Shown: positions 18,761-28,697 of the stretch, piece after piece | How positions within the stretch are numbered: the stretch's first letter is position 1 | Layout: each line of letters begins with the position of its first letter | NCBI RefSeq assembly: GCF_014199945.1 | Contig: NZ_JACHOR010000001.1 | Location: 372,001 to 436,000 of the forward strand | Direction of reading: 5' to 3' | Length of the DNA stretch: 64,000 nucleotides | Origin: Brevundimonas variabilis | Lineage (GTDB): Bacteria; Pseudomonadota; Alphaproteobacteria; Caulobacterales; Caulobacteraceae | Made by a program: the position numbers and the translations under genes | Notes under the pieces: generated by a model | What the model saw: the letters and a program-made list of their open reading frames with translations, nothing else | Told to the model about the DNA's origin: nothing | Databases searched by the model: none

Positions 18761-18814
18761 CGTAGGCTTTTACGAACCCAACCAAGAAACCGTCCTTATT
18801 GGAGACGCACTCAA

Positions 18815-20020
18815 ATGGCCGAAGCGTATATCTACGACGCCGTCCGCACCCCGCGCGGCAAGGGCAAGAAGGACGGTTCCCTGCACGAGATCACGGCGCT
18901 GAGCCTGGCCACCCAGGTTCTGGAGGCCCTGCGCGACCGCAACGATCTCGACACATCGAAGGTGGATGACGTCATCCTCGGCTGCGTCTCGCCCGTTGGC
19001 GAACAGGGTGCCGACATCGCCCGAACCGCCGTGCTCAGCGCAGGCTGGTCGCAGCTGACGGCGGGCGTGCAAGTGAACCGGTTCTGCGCCTCCGGCCTGG
19101 AAGCCGTGAACATGGCGGCGGCCAAGGTTAAGTCCGGCGAGGCCGACTTCGCTGTCGGCGGCGGCGTCGAGGCCATGAGCCGCGTCCCGATGGGCAGTGA
19201 TGGCGGGGCCTGGCCGGTCGATCCGTCCAGCGCCTTTCCGACCTATTTCGTGCCCCAGGGCGTCTCCGCCGACATGATCGCCTCGAAATACGGCTTCAGC
19301 CGCGATGACGTCGACGCCTACTCCGTCGAAAGTCACAAGCGTTCGGCGCGAAGCTGGGCCGAGGGCCGGTTCAATCGCTCGGTCGTTCCGGTCAAGGATC
19401 AACTGGGCCTGACGCGTCTGGACCGTGACGAGACCATCCGTCCGAACACCGACATGCAGACCCTGGGGGCCCTGAACCCGTCCTTTGCCATGATGGGCGA
19501 GATGGCGTTCGATGCCGTGATCAACCAGCGCTACCCCGAGGTCGAGCGCGTCAACCATGTGCATACCCCCGGCAACTCGTCCGGCATCGTCGACGGTTCC
19601 GCCGGCGTGCTGATCGGCAGCCTCGAGGCCGGTCAGGCCGCAGGCCTCAAGCCCCGCGCCCGCATTCTCGGTGCCGCCTCGATCGGATCGGAGCCCTCGA
19701 TCATGCTGACGGGCCCTGAGTTCGTGGCCAACAAGCTGCTGGCCCGTCTGGGCATGCAGTCCAGCGACATCGACCTGTACGAGCTGAACGAGGCCTTCGC
19801 CGCCGTCGTCCTGCGCTTCATGCAGGCGCTGGATATCGACCACGACAAGATGAACGTCTGCGGCGGGGCCATCGCCATGGGCCACCCGCTGGGTGCCACC
19901 GGGGCCATGATCACCGGCACCGTGCTGGACGAGCTGGAGCGGTCGGGCAAGTCGACCGCCCTGATCACCCTGTGCATCGGCGGCGGCATGGGCACCGCCA
20001 CCGTCATCGAACGCGTCTGA
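18815..20020 (+). CDS. fadA: Acetyl-CoA acyltransferase (3-ketoacyl-CoA thiolase)
   Basis: A 401-residue thiolase that cleaves 3-ketoacyl-CoA with CoA in the last step of beta-oxidation. The nucleophile Cys is in [14 protein letters not shown] (C91). The other active-site residues are in [15 protein letters not shown] and [11 protein letters not shown]. It is followed 11 bp later by the multifunctional fadB gene, so the two form the trifunctional fatty acid oxidation unit. A candidate LiuR-like site precedes it. Confidence 0.95.
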   Translation: MAEAYIYDAVRTPRGKGKKDGSLHEITALSLATQVLEALRDRNDLDTSKVDDVILGCVSPVGEQGADIARTAVLSAGWSQLTAGVQVNRFCASGLEAVNMAAAKVKSGEADFAVGGGVEAMSRVPMGSDGGAWPVDPSSAFPTYFVPQGVSADMIASKYGFSRDDVDAYSVESHKRSARSWAEGRFNRSVVPVKDQLGLTRLDRDETIRPNTDMQTLGALNPSFAMMGEMAFDAVINQRYPEVERVNHVHTPGNSSGIVDGSAGVLIGSLEAGQAAGLKPRARILGAASIGSEPSIMLTGPEFVANKLLARLGMQSSDIDLYELNEAFAAVVLRFMQALDIDHDKMNVCGGAIAMGHPLGATGAMITGTVLDELERSGKSTALITLCIGGGMGTATVIERV

Positions 20021-20031
20021 GGGAACTGACC

Positions 20032-22206
20032 ATGGAAAACTTCAAGATCGACGTCGATGCCGACGGCATCGCCCTGATCACCTTCGACGTCCCCGGACGC
20101 TCGATGAACACCCTGACCTCGGGCGTGATGGCCGAGATCCCGGAACTGGTCGAACGCATCAAGACCGATGACGCCATCAAGGGTGCGGTCCTGACGTCGG
20201 GCAAGGCCTCGGGCTTCTGCGCCGGCGCCGACCTCGGCGACATGGCCGGCGGCATGATCGGCGGCGGCGACCTGCAGGCAGCCTATGACAGCGGCTGGAA
20301 GCTGAACGGGGCCCTGCGTGCCCTCGAGACCTGCGGCAAGCCGGTGGCTGCGGCCATCAACGGCCTGGCGCTTGGCGGCGGGCTGGAGCTGACGCTGGCC
20401 TGTCACTATCGCGTGGTCGGCGACAGCCCGAAGATCCAGCTCGGCCTGCCCGAGATCAAGGTCGGCCTGTTCCCGGGCGGTGGCGGCACCCAGCGTCTGA
20501 CTCGCCTGATCGGCGTGCAGGCGGCCATGATGGCCATGACCGAGGGCAAGTCCTTCCGTCCGAACGACGCCAAGGGCGCGGGCTTCATCAATGAGGTCGT
20601 CACCGCCGGCACCGAGGTCGAGGCTGCCAAGGCCTGGATCAAGGGCGGCGGCAAGGCCGTCCAGCCCTGGGACGACAAGAGCTTCAAACTGCCCGGCGGC
20701 GGCCCCTACCATCCTGCCGGCATCCAGAATTTCCTGGTCGGCAATGCGATGATCCGCAAGCAGACCTATGGCAACTATCCGGCTGCGACCAACCTGATGA
20801 AGGCCGTCTATGAAGGCGTCCAGGTCCCGATGGATGCCGCCCTGCGGATCGAGACCCGCTACTTCATCAAGACCCTGATGACCCCCCAGGCCCAGGGCAT
20901 GATCCGCTCGCTGTTCCTGTCGAAACAGGATCTCGACAAGGGTGCTGTTCGTCCCGCGGGCGTGCCGAAGTCCGACCCGAAGAAGGTCACCGTCATCGGG
21001 GCCGGCATGATGGGCGCGGGCATCGCCTATGTTCAGGCCCTGGCCGGAATCGAGACCATCCTGATCGACCGCGACCAGGACGCCGCCGACAAGGGCAAGG
21101 CCCACGTCGCCGACCTGCTCAAGAAGCGCCTGTCGCGCGGCCAGATCGATCAGGCCAAGTACGACGCCCTTCTTGGTTCGGTCACCGCCACCACCGACTA
21201 CGACCTGATCAAGGGCTCCGACCTGGTGATCGAGGCCGTGTTCGAGAACCGCGAGATCAAGGCCGATGTGACGAAACGTGCCGAGGCCCAGCTTGAGCCC
21301 GGTGCCGTGTTCGGCTCCAATACCTCGACCCTGCCGATCAGCGGCCTCGCGACCGCCTCGGTCCGTCCGGAAGACTTCATCGGCATCCACTTCTTCTCGC
21401 CCGTCGACAAGATGATGCTGGTCGAGATCATCCTGGGCGAAAAGACCGGCGAGGCAGCGATCGCCAAGTCGCTCGACTATGTGATGAAGATCAAGAAGAC
21501 ACCGATTGTCGTCAACGACGGCCGCGGCTTCTACACGTCACGCTGCTTCGGCACCTATGTCGCCGAGGGTCTGGCCATGCTGGAAGAAGGCTATGCCCCT
21601 GCCCTGATCGACAACATTGGCCGCATGACGGGCATGCCCCGCGGGCCGCTGGAAATGCATGACGACGTCGCGCTGGACCTGTCGGTCAAGATCGCCAAAC
21701 AGACGGCCGAGGACCTCGGCGATGCCTATGAGCCGCTGGCCGGAGCCGAGATCGTCCGCAAGATGGTCGAGGAGCTGGGACGCTACGGCCGCAAGAACGG
21801 CAAGGGCTTCTACGACTATGACAGCAAGCCCAAGACGTTGTGGAAGGGCCTGTCCGAACTCGCTCCGGTGAAGATCAACGACTCGACCCCCGAAATGATC
21901 GCCGACCAGAAGCAGCGCCTGCTGTTCCGTCAGGCGGTCGAGGTCGCGCGCTGCTGGGAAGAGGGCGTCATCGACGATCCGCGCGAAGCCGACGTCGGTG
22001 CCATCCTGGCCTGGGGCTTCGCGCCCTGGACCGGCGGCCCGATCACCTACATCGACCAGATGGGCGCTGCGGCCTTTGTGGCCCAGGCCGATGACTATGC
22101 CGCCCGCTATGGCGACCGCTTCAAGGTCCCGCAGCTTCTGCGCGACATGGCGGCCTCCGGCGAGACCTTCTACGGCCGCTTCGCCAACCACAAGGCCGCC
22201 GCCTGA
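20032..22206 (+). CDS. fadB: Fatty acid oxidation multifunctional protein (enoyl-CoA hydratase/3-hydroxyacyl-CoA dehydrogenase)
   Basis: A 724-residue two-enzyme protein. The hydratase/isomerase domain (residues 1-190) shows SGFCAGADLGDM, GGGLELTLACHYRV and the catalytic region LGLPEIKVGLFPGGGGTQRL. The NAD-binding dehydrogenase begins near residue 320 with VIGAGMMGAGIAYVQAL and contains the catalytic HFFSPVDKM. The C-terminal domain ends at the stop. ATG at 20032 is preceded by GGGAACTG. It completes beta-oxidation with FadA; ETF upstream in the window accepts electrons from acyl-CoA dehydrogenases. Confidence 0.96.
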   Translation: MENFKIDVDADGIALITFDVPGRSMNTLTSGVMAEIPELVERIKTDDAIKGAVLTSGKASGFCAGADLGDMAGGMIGGGDLQAAYDSGWKLNGALRALETCGKPVAAAINGLALGGGLELTLACHYRVVGDSPKIQLGLPEIKVGLFPGGGGTQRLTRLIGVQAAMMAMTEGKSFRPNDAKGAGFINEVVTAGTEVEAAKAWIKGGGKAVQPWDDKSFKLPGGGPYHPAGIQNFLVGNAMIRKQTYGNYPAATNLMKAVYEGVQVPMDAALRIETRYFIKTLMTPQAQGMIRSLFLSKQDLDKGAVRPAGVPKSDPKKVTVIGAGMMGAGIAYVQALAGIETILIDRDQDAADKGKAHVADLLKKRLSRGQIDQAKYDALLGSVTATTDYDLIKGSDLVIEAVFENREIKADVTKRAEAQLEPGAVFGSNTSTLPISGLATASVRPEDFIGIHFFSPVDKMMLVEIILGEKTGEAAIAKSLDYVMKIKKTPIVVNDGRGFYTSRCFGTYVAEGLAMLEEGYAPALIDNIGRMTGMPRGPLEMHDDVALDLSVKIAKQTAEDLGDAYEPLAGAEIVRKMVEELGRYGRKNGKGFYDYDSKPKTLWKGLSELAPVKINDSTPEMIADQKQRLLFRQAVEVARCWEEGVIDDPREADVGAILAWGFAPWTGGPITYIDQMGAAAFVAQADDYAARYGDRFKVPQLLRDMAASGETFYGRFANHKAAA

Positions 22207-22217
22207 TCCGACCTGTC

Positions 22218-22265
22218 CTCCCCATTCGCTCGCGAATGGGGAGTGGGACCGCCCGAAGAGCGGTG
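22218..22265. repeat. GC-rich palindromic repeat between convergent genes
   Basis: CTCCCCATTCG (22218-22228) pairs perfectly with CGAATGGGGAG (22233-22243), then GGACCGCCCGAAGAGCGGTGG follows in close spacing. The second part belongs to the same family as the element inside bkdB at 30678-30805 (CCTCCACCGCTTCGCGGTCC). It probably also ends fadB and aldo/keto reductase transcripts. Confidence 0.7.
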
Positions 22266-22278
22266 GAGGGGCAATCCC

Positions 22279-23115
22279 TCAGATGATGTCCAGCGGCTGT
22301 TCGCTGGTCGGCGGCGGAAACGCCCTGTCCAGTTCCGCATGATCCTCGGCGTCGAACTGGATCTCCAGCGCCTCGGCATTGGCCTCGACGTGCGCGACCG
22401 AGGATGCCTTGGGAATGGCGATGATCCCGTCCTGACGCAGGATGGCCGCCAGCGCGATCTGGGCCGGCGAGGCATCGTGCCGGTCAGCGATGGCGTTGAT
22501 GACCGGATGCTCCAGCAGTCCCCCCCGCCCGAGCGGTGAATAGGCCATCATGGGCATGTCCCGCGACTGCATCCAGGGCAGCAGATCGAACTCAATGCCC
22601 CGTGAGCCGAGGTGATACAGCAGCTGATTGGCTGCGCAGTGCTCTCCCCCTTCGATGGCGTCCAGCCGCCGCATCGCCTTCATGTCGAGATTGGACACGC
22701 CCCACCGGGTGATCATGCCCTCGTCGACCAGTTCCTCGAAGGCGGCGACCGTCTCCTCCAGCGGCACCCGTCCCTCCCAGTGCAGCAGGTAGAGGTCCAA
22801 CCGATCGGTCCCGAGCCGCTCCAGCGACTTTTCGCAGGACAGCATCATCTTCATCTCGGAGGCGTTCTCGGGCTTGACCTTGGACACCAGGAACACCTCG
22901 TCCCGCCGCCCGGCGATGACCTCGCCGACCAGCCGTTCCGACTTTCCGTTGCCATAGAGTTCGGCCGTATCGATCAGGGTGAGCCCCAGATCGATCCCGC
23001 GCGACAGGGCGGCCATCTCGGAATCGCGGGTGGCGGGATCGTCGCCGATCTCCCATGTCCCTTGGCCGAGAACCGGAACCGACGTACCGTCGGCAAAGCT
23101 GGTGATGCGTGTCAT
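22279..23115 (-). CDS. Aldo/keto reductase
   Basis: A 278-residue NADPH-dependent TIM-barrel reductase. Visible are SVPVLGQGTWEIG near the start, the catalytic Asp/Tyr block LTLIDTAELYGNGKSERLVGE, the catalytic Lys in VFLVSKVKPENA, and LDLYLLHWEGRVPLEETV. The cofactor-binding end shows IAIPKASSVAHVEANAEAL. ATG at 23115 begins the conserved protein; the longer upstream frame is rejected. It is divergent from the hydrolase gene, 56 bp away. Confidence 0.92.
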   Translation of the reverse strand: MTRITSFADGTSVPVLGQGTWEIGDDPATRDSEMAALSRGIDLGLTLIDTAELYGNGKSERLVGEVIAGRRDEVFLVSKVKPENASEMKMMLSCEKSLERLGTDRLDLYLLHWEGRVPLEETVAAFEELVDEGMITRWGVSNLDMKAMRRLDAIEGGEHCAANQLLYHLGSRGIEFDLLPWMQSRDMPMMAYSPLGRGGLLEHPVINAIADRHDASPAQIALAAILRQDGIIAIPKASSVAHVEANAEALEIQFDAEDHAELDRAFPPPTSEQPLDII

Positions 23116-23171
23116 GACCGGACAAATGCACGAGGCGGGCTTCGGTGCCAGCCCTTCTCGCGGGAGCCAAC

Positions 23172-24158
23172 ATGCACACACGCCTGATCCAGACCGACGG
23201 CCTGTGCCAGCAGGTGCTGGAGGCCGGACCGGACGACGGCCCGCTGGTCCTGCTGATCCACGGCTTTCCGGAACTGGGGATCAGTTGGCGGGCCCAGGTC
23301 GAGGCGCTCGGCAATGCGGGCTATCGCGCGGTCGCGCCGGACATGCGGGGCTATGGTGGCACCGACAAACCGGCGCAGACCCTGGACTATTCGATTCTGA
23401 ACCTCGTCGGAGACATGGTCGATCTGGTGCGCGCCCTGGGTCGCAGCGACTGTTTCGTGGTCGGCCATGACTGGGGCGCGCCGGTCGCCTGGCATTGCGC
23501 GCTTCTGCGACCCGACCTGTTCCGGGCGGTATTCGGACTTTCGGTTCCGTTCCAGCCCCGTCGCGCCAAGGGCCCGCCCACTCCGGCCATGACGGCGATC
23601 GCGAAACGGCTGGGACGCGGGACCCTGTACATGACCCAGTTCCAGGCCCCCGACGCCCACGCAATCTTCGAGACAGACGTGCCCTCGGCCCTGCGCAAGG
23701 GCTTCTATGCCTATGACGGCGCTGCGCCGGAGGAACGCCAGTCGACCGGCTTCATCGCCGAAGGCCAGGACTTCATTTCCGAGGTCGCCGATGACGCCAC
23801 GCTTCCCCCCTGGATGAGCGCAGAGCATTTCGCCGAATACGTCACGGCCTTTTCCGCCGGCGGGTTCAAGGGACCGATGGACTGGTACCGTTGCCTTGAC
23901 CTGAACTGGTCCCTGACGGCTTTCCTTCAGGACCAGAGAATCGTTGTTCCGTCTGCCTTCATGGTCGGGGAGCGCGATCCGGTGCGCCACTATGCGGGCC
24001 AGCATGAGGGCGGACTCAAGGACTGGCTGACAGATCTGCGGTCACAGACGGTGCTGCCCGGGGCCGGGCACTGGATCCAGCAGGAGCGATCTGCCGAAGT
24101 CACCGGGGCGCTCCTGAACTTTTTTGAGGACCTGCGTTCGCCGAACAACCATGGTTAA
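23172..24158 (+). CDS. Alpha/beta hydrolase, epoxide-hydrolase-like
   Basis: A 328-residue alpha/beta hydrolase. It has the oxyanion motif LIHGFPELGISWRAQ, MRGYGGTDKP, the nucleophile Asp in VVGHDWGAPVAWH, and the catalytic His in LPGAGHWIQQE. HGFPE plus an Asp nucleophile is the pattern of soluble epoxide hydrolases, as opposed to the Ser of esterases. ATG at 23172 follows GGGAGCC. Substrate unknown. Confidence 0.9.
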   Translation: MHTRLIQTDGLCQQVLEAGPDDGPLVLLIHGFPELGISWRAQVEALGNAGYRAVAPDMRGYGGTDKPAQTLDYSILNLVGDMVDLVRALGRSDCFVVGHDWGAPVAWHCALLRPDLFRAVFGLSVPFQPRRAKGPPTPAMTAIAKRLGRGTLYMTQFQAPDAHAIFETDVPSALRKGFYAYDGAAPEERQSTGFIAEGQDFISEVADDATLPPWMSAEHFAEYVTAFSAGGFKGPMDWYRCLDLNWSLTAFLQDQRIVVPSAFMVGERDPVRHYAGQHEGGLKDWLTDLRSQTVLPGAGHWIQQERSAEVTGALLNFFEDLRSPNNHG

Positions 24159-24229
24159 GCTTAGGAATTTTTAATCCGCGAGCGCTGTAGGCTGTCTCAT
24201 GGCCCCTGGAGAGGCCTGACTGTTCACTC

Positions 24230-25819
24230 TTGGCCCTGCAGATCATTACCCACGTGAAACGCTCGAGCGCATGGAAACGCCGGCTGGACCCGGCCCCGAC
24301 AGAGGCGTGGGCCCGCCGCACCATGGACGGGGTCACCCTCGTGGCGCTGGTGACCTTTGTCAGCCTGGTTGTCGTCCTTGTCGCGCGCGCGGCTTCCGAC
24401 CCGGACGCGGGTCATGCCCTGCTGATCATTGACGCTGGCTTGATCGGATCCGGATACGTCCTGCTCGGGCAGTTTCGCAAATTCAGAAACACCGAGCGCG
24501 CCAGCCGGGCCCATGCCGAGTATCGTCTCCGGTCCGACCCGGTGACCGAACTGCCAAATGCCGAAGGCTTTGCAGAGGCAATCGCGTTCCATGGTCGCGA
24601 AGCGGCCACCTCTCAGACGGAAATCGCGATCCTGTGCATCAAGCTGGACCGGCTGAACGAAATTCACGCGCGCCTTGGCGAGGCGTGCGGGGATGAACTT
24701 CTGCGCGACCTCAGCGGGCGGCTCGTCACGTCCTTTGGCAGCAGTGGCGTGGTCGCCCGGGTCGGGGAAGACATGCTGGCTGTGCTCCATCCGGCAACCC
24801 CGGAATTCAAGGCCGCACTGGTTGGGGGAGAGATCAACCGACTGATGGATCTACCGCTGATAACCCCCATCGGCGACATGGCTGTGGCCAGCACGATCGG
24901 AGTCAACTTCCCCGCTCGGCCGATTACCTCGCCGCAGAATGCACTGAGACAAGCGCGGCTGGCTGCCGCTGCTGCCCTGACCTCGGGTGCGGCGGTTGCC
25001 TTCTTCGAGCCGTCGCTTGATCACACCCAGAGGCTTCACCTCGACCTCGAAGTCGAACTTCGTCAGGCGCTTCAGTCGGGCGGCCTCGAAATGGTCTACC
25101 AGCCCCAGATTGACGAAACCGGCGTGATCATCGGCGCGGAAGCCCTGATGCGCTGGCCGCATCCCACGCGCGGCCCGGTGTCCCCGACCCTGTTCGTGCC
25201 CCTCGCGGAGACGGCCGGGCTGGCCGAGACACTGGGGCGCTACGCCATTGAACGGTCGTTTGCGGATTCGGTCCTGTGGCCGGGGCTGAAGATCGCCATC
25301 AATGTCTCGCCGATCCAGCTCAAATCTCCGAACTTTGCCGACATGGTCAGCAGCTTGCTGGTCCAGTACGGCGTCAGGGCGAGTCATTTCGAGTTCGAGA
25401 TCACCGAGGGCGTCCTGCTCCGTGCGGAGCCGGTCGTGCTCGACAACCTGGAACAGTTGCGGCGGATGGGCTTCCAGATCGCGCTGGACGATTTCGGGAC
25501 CGGCTATTCCAGCCTGGGCTATCTGAGCCGGCTGCCGGTGGACAAGATCAAGATTGATCGCTGTTTCGTCACGCCGCTGGGTGAGCGCAAGGACGCCACC
25601 ATGATCATCCGCGCCATCAGCGACCTGTCGATTGCCCTTGGCGTCAAATTGTTGGCGGAGGGCGTAGAAACGCGTGCCCAGCTGGACATCCTGCGAGCCG
25701 AGGGATGCAACCAGGCCCAGGGCCATCTGATCGGGCATCCGATGACGCCGGACCAGATCACGGCCTTGCTCGAACTGTCCCCCGAAGCCCGGGACGCCCA
25801 GGACAGGTCTGCGGCGTAA
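24230..25819 (+). CDS. Cyclic-di-GMP phosphodiesterase: membrane segments, degenerate GGDEF, EAL
   Basis: A 529-residue protein with two hydrophobic segments (about residues 36-56 and 63-80), a GGDEF-like domain (100-260) and an EAL domain (270-515). The GGDEF signature is replaced by VGEDM in RVGEDMLAVLHP, so cyclase activity is unlikely. The EAL domain keeps AEALMRW, INVSP, FEITEGVLL, LDDFGTGYSSL, KIDRCFV and EGVET, the metal and catalytic residues for c-di-GMP hydrolysis. The start is uncertain: TTG at 24230 is the longest, later starts remain possible. Confidence 0.88.
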   Translation: MALQIITHVKRSSAWKRRLDPAPTEAWARRTMDGVTLVALVTFVSLVVVLVARAASDPDAGHALLIIDAGLIGSGYVLLGQFRKFRNTERASRAHAEYRLRSDPVTELPNAEGFAEAIAFHGREAATSQTEIAILCIKLDRLNEIHARLGEACGDELLRDLSGRLVTSFGSSGVVARVGEDMLAVLHPATPEFKAALVGGEINRLMDLPLITPIGDMAVASTIGVNFPARPITSPQNALRQARLAAAAALTSGAAVAFFEPSLDHTQRLHLDLEVELRQALQSGGLEMVYQPQIDETGVIIGAEALMRWPHPTRGPVSPTLFVPLAETAGLAETLGRYAIERSFADSVLWPGLKIAINVSPIQLKSPNFADMVSSLLVQYGVRASHFEFEITEGVLLRAEPVVLDNLEQLRRMGFQIALDDFGTGYSSLGYLSRLPVDKIKIDRCFVTPLGERKDATMIIRAISDLSIALGVKLLAEGVETRAQLDILRAEGCNQAQGHLIGHPMTPDQITALLELSPEARDAQDRSAA

Positions 25820-25854
25820 AACGGAAGGCGGCCGAGCCGGAACCTGAAAGGGCC

Positions 25855-26793
25855 TCAGACCGGATCGGTCGGCTTCGGCTCGACGGGCCCTGTGGTCGTC
25901 GCATTGATCGACGGCTCGTCCGGCAGGGGGATGAATTCAAGATCATCCTCGGCAGGCAGGGACATCCGGCCCGCCTGCCAGTCCGCCTTGGCGGCATCGA
26001 TGCGGGCCTGAGACGAGGCCACGAAATTCCACCAGATCAATCGCTCCCCGACCGGCTCGCCGCCCAGGGCCATCACCGTGGACGGTGTGACAGACTTCAC
26101 GGTCGGCTCGGCGTTTGGGTCCAGAACGATCAACTGACCGGCATGGAACTCCCGGTCACCCACCTCGATCGTGCCCTTGGCAACAAACAGCGCCCGCTCG
26201 GAATAGCCGCCCGCCCCCTTGCCAGGCGGCGGTGCCGTGCGGACCCCGGCCTGCAGGTCCCAGTGGACATAGAACAGAGGTGATTCCCCCTGGACAGAAG
26301 CACTGGCTCCATAGGCCTCTCCTGCCACGAGCCGCGCGAACAGCCCGCCGTGGTCATAGGCCGGAAGATCGTCCTCGCCGTAGTGAAGGAAGGCCGGATC
26401 GCAGTCCTCCCTGTGGTCCGGCAGGGCGATCCATGCCTGCATCCCATGCATGGGCCCGCCGGTTGCCTTCTTCAGCGGATCGGTCCGTTCGGAATGGACG
26501 ATGCCCTTGCCTGCCGTCATCCAGTTCACCTCGCCGGGCCGGATGGCCTGGGTGGCCCCGGTGTTGTCCCGGTGCATGATCTCGCCCTCGAACAGATAGG
26601 TCAGGGTCGACAGGCCGATGTGCGGATGAGGCCTCACATTGATCGCCTCGGACCCGGCTGCAAACTCCGCAGGGCCCATCTGGTCCAGGAAGATGAACGG
26701 CCCGACCATGCGACGCCGCGCATACGGCAGGATCCGCCCCACCTCGAACCCGCCCAGATCCTTGCGGCGGGCGTCGATCACCATCTCGATCAT
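25855..26793 (-). CDS. Pirin family protein
   Basis: A 312-residue bicupin. The N-terminal pirin motif includes VGPFIFLDQMGPAEF, then the metal-binding NVRPHPHIGLSTLTYLFEGEIMHRD with two His and Glu, and WMTAGKGIVHSER with a further His. The C-terminal cupin ends in VGERLIWWNFVASSQARIDAAKADW. Bacterial pirins include quercetinase-like dioxygenases and redox-linked regulators; which applies here is not known. It is 17 bp upstream of, and convergent with nothing on, the EAL side; its 5' neighbour on the same strand is bkdR. Confidence 0.92.
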   Translation of the reverse strand: MIEMVIDARRKDLGGFEVGRILPYARRRMVGPFIFLDQMGPAEFAAGSEAINVRPHPHIGLSTLTYLFEGEIMHRDNTGATQAIRPGEVNWMTAGKGIVHSERTDPLKKATGGPMHGMQAWIALPDHREDCDPAFLHYGEDDLPAYDHGGLFARLVAGEAYGASASVQGESPLFYVHWDLQAGVRTAPPPGKGAGGYSERALFVAKGTIEVGDREFHAGQLIVLDPNAEPTVKSVTPSTVMALGGEPVGERLIWWNFVASSQARIDAAKADWQAGRMSLPAEDDLEFIPLPDEPSINATTTGPVEPKPTDPV

Positions 26794-26810
26794 GGGCAGT
26801 TCCTCGGTCT

Positions 26811-27302
26811 TCAGTTGGCGACGTGGGGGGTGATGATCCCCAGGGGCAGGGCCGTCACATTCTTGACGCCGCGGGTCACGATATGGCTCGCACAGTCGGA
26901 AACGATGCCCAGGGTCAACAGTTTCTCGCGCAGGAATTTATCGAAGGCATGCATGTCCGACGTGATGATCCGCAGCACATAATCCTCGCGGCCGGTGATC
27001 GTCGCGCACTGGACGACCTCAGGCCATTTGGCGACGGCGGCTTCGAAGATATCGAGATTCTCGGACGAGGGCAGGCTCAGCTTGACGATGGCATAGACCT
27101 CGAAATCCAGTCCCAGCAGCGCTGCGTCCAGCAGGGTGACCCGCTTGCGGATCAGACCGGAATCCTCCAGTCTCTTGATGCGCCGCCAGCAGGGCGAGGC
27201 CGACAAGCCCACGCGATCAGCCACCTCCGCGACCGACAGCCCCGCATCCTGCTGCAGGATATCCAGGATGCGGGCGTCGATGGGGTCGAGGTCGTCAGCC
27301 AA
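26811..27302 (-). CDS. bkdR: Lrp/AsnC family regulator, probable BkdR
   Basis: A 163-residue regulator with an N-terminal HTH (LSVAEVADRVGLSASPCWRRIKRLEDSG) and a C-terminal RAM effector domain. TTG at 27302 is chosen because GGAG lies 8 nt before it and homology begins there; a longer frame starts at 27335. It diverges from the branched-chain dehydrogenase operon exactly as Pseudomonas putida bkdR does, so it most likely activates that operon in response to branched-chain amino acids. The gene name rests on context. Confidence 0.85.
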   Translation of the reverse strand: MADDLDPIDARILDILQQDAGLSVAEVADRVGLSASPCWRRIKRLEDSGLIRKRVTLLDAALLGLDFEVYAIVKLSLPSSENLDIFEAAVAKWPEVVQCATITGREDYVLRIITSDMHAFDKFLREKLLTLGIVSDCASHIVTRGVKNVTALPLGIITPHVAN

Positions 27303-27450
27303 AGCGTTTCTCCATTTCTTGTTATGGCGCAACAAAATACCCTAAAACGGCACATTGCAAGGTCAGATTTGGAAGAGCCTCGGAACCCATGCCATGCTAA
27401 TGGGCTTGCAACGAGGAAGCGCGGTCGGATCAACCGGACGGCAAGGACGA

Positions 27451-28683
27451 ATGACAAAGAATAGCCAACCGCTGAGCCTGCGCGTGCCGGAGCCTTCGGG
27501 CCGTCCGGGCGACGCGCCTGATTTTTCGCACCTGATCCTGGACGCAGCCGGTGCGGTCGACCGCCCCGACGTCGGGTCAAAACCGTTCGACATGCGCGAT
27601 CATGCTTTCCGGCTTGTCCGCGTGCTGGATGACGAAGGCCAGGCCGTCGGGCCATGGAACCCACGTCTGGATGCCGAGACCCTGCGTCGGGGTCTGAAGG
27701 CCATGATTCTGACCCGCGCCTTCGACGACCGGATGCACCGCGCCCACCGCCAGGGCAAGACCAGCTTCTACATGAAATGCACCGGCGAGGAGGCCATCGC
27801 CGTGGCCCAGGGCATGATCCTCAGCCGCGAGGACATGGGCTTTCCGACCTATCGCCAGCAGGGCCTGCTGATCGCGCGCGGCTATCCGCTGACGGCGATG
27901 ATGAACCAGATCTATTCCAACGCCGAAGACCCCATCAAGGGTCGCCAGTTGCCGATCATGTATTCGGCCAGGGACTATGGCTTCTTCACCATCAGCGGCA
28001 ATCTGGGCACCCAGGTGCCCCAGGCCGTGGGCTGGGCCATGGCCAGCGCCTACAAGGGCGACGACAAGATCGCCATCACCTGGATTGGCGACGGGGCTAC
28101 GGCCGAAGGCGACTTCCACAACGCCCTGACCTTCGCCTCGGTCTACCGGGCCCCGGTGATCCTGAACATCGTCAACAACCAGTGGGCCATCAGCTCCTTC
28201 CAGGGCATCGCGGGCGGGCTGGAGACGACCTTCGCATCCAAGGCCATCGGCTATGGCCTGCCGGCCCTGCGGGTGGACGGCAACGACTTCCTTGCCGTCT
28301 GGGCCGCGACCCAGTGGGCCGAGGAACGCGCCCGCTCGAACCAGGGCGCGACGGTGATCGAGCTGTTCACCTATCGCGGCGCACCGCATTCGACCTCTGA
28401 TGATCCCAGCCGTTACCGCCCGGGCGACGAGCACGAGAAATGGCCGCTGGGCGATCCGGTCGCGCGTCTGAAGCAGCACCTGATCGCGCTCGGAGAATGG
28501 TCCGACGATCAGCAGACCGAAGCCGAGGCCGAGGCCGTCGCCCAGGTCCGGGAAGCTGGCAAACAGTCCGAATCCATCGGCACCCTTGGCCAGTCGCGTC
28601 CGTCGGTGAAGACCATGTTCGAGGAGGTCTATGCGACCGAGGACTGGCGTCTGACCGAGCAGCGTCGCGAGGTGGGCGTATGA
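27451..28683 (+). CDS. bkdA1: Branched-chain 2-oxoacid dehydrogenase E1 alpha subunit
   Basis: A 410-residue thiamine-diphosphate subunit that decarboxylates the keto acids of Val, Leu and Ile. The N-terminal LRVPEPSGRPGDAPDFS marks the bkd rather than pyruvate type. GRQLPIMYS, FTISGNLGTQVPQAVGWAMA and the ThDP motif GDGATAEGDFHNAL...NNQWAIS are clear, with the phosphorylation-loop equivalent YRGAPHSTSDDPSRYRP. ATG at 27451 has AAGGACG just upstream. It forms an operon with bkdA2, bkdB and lpd, divergent from bkdR. Confidence 0.96.
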   Translation: MTKNSQPLSLRVPEPSGRPGDAPDFSHLILDAAGAVDRPDVGSKPFDMRDHAFRLVRVLDDEGQAVGPWNPRLDAETLRRGLKAMILTRAFDDRMHRAHRQGKTSFYMKCTGEEAIAVAQGMILSREDMGFPTYRQQGLLIARGYPLTAMMNQIYSNAEDPIKGRQLPIMYSARDYGFFTISGNLGTQVPQAVGWAMASAYKGDDKIAITWIGDGATAEGDFHNALTFASVYRAPVILNIVNNQWAISSFQGIAGGLETTFASKAIGYGLPALRVDGNDFLAVWAATQWAEERARSNQGATVIELFTYRGAPHSTSDDPSRYRPGDEHEKWPLGDPVARLKQHLIALGEWSDDQQTEAEAEAVAQVREAGKQSESIGTLGQSRPSVKTMFEEVYATEDWRLTEQRREVGV

Positions 28684-28697
28684 TCCCCCCGGTCCGA

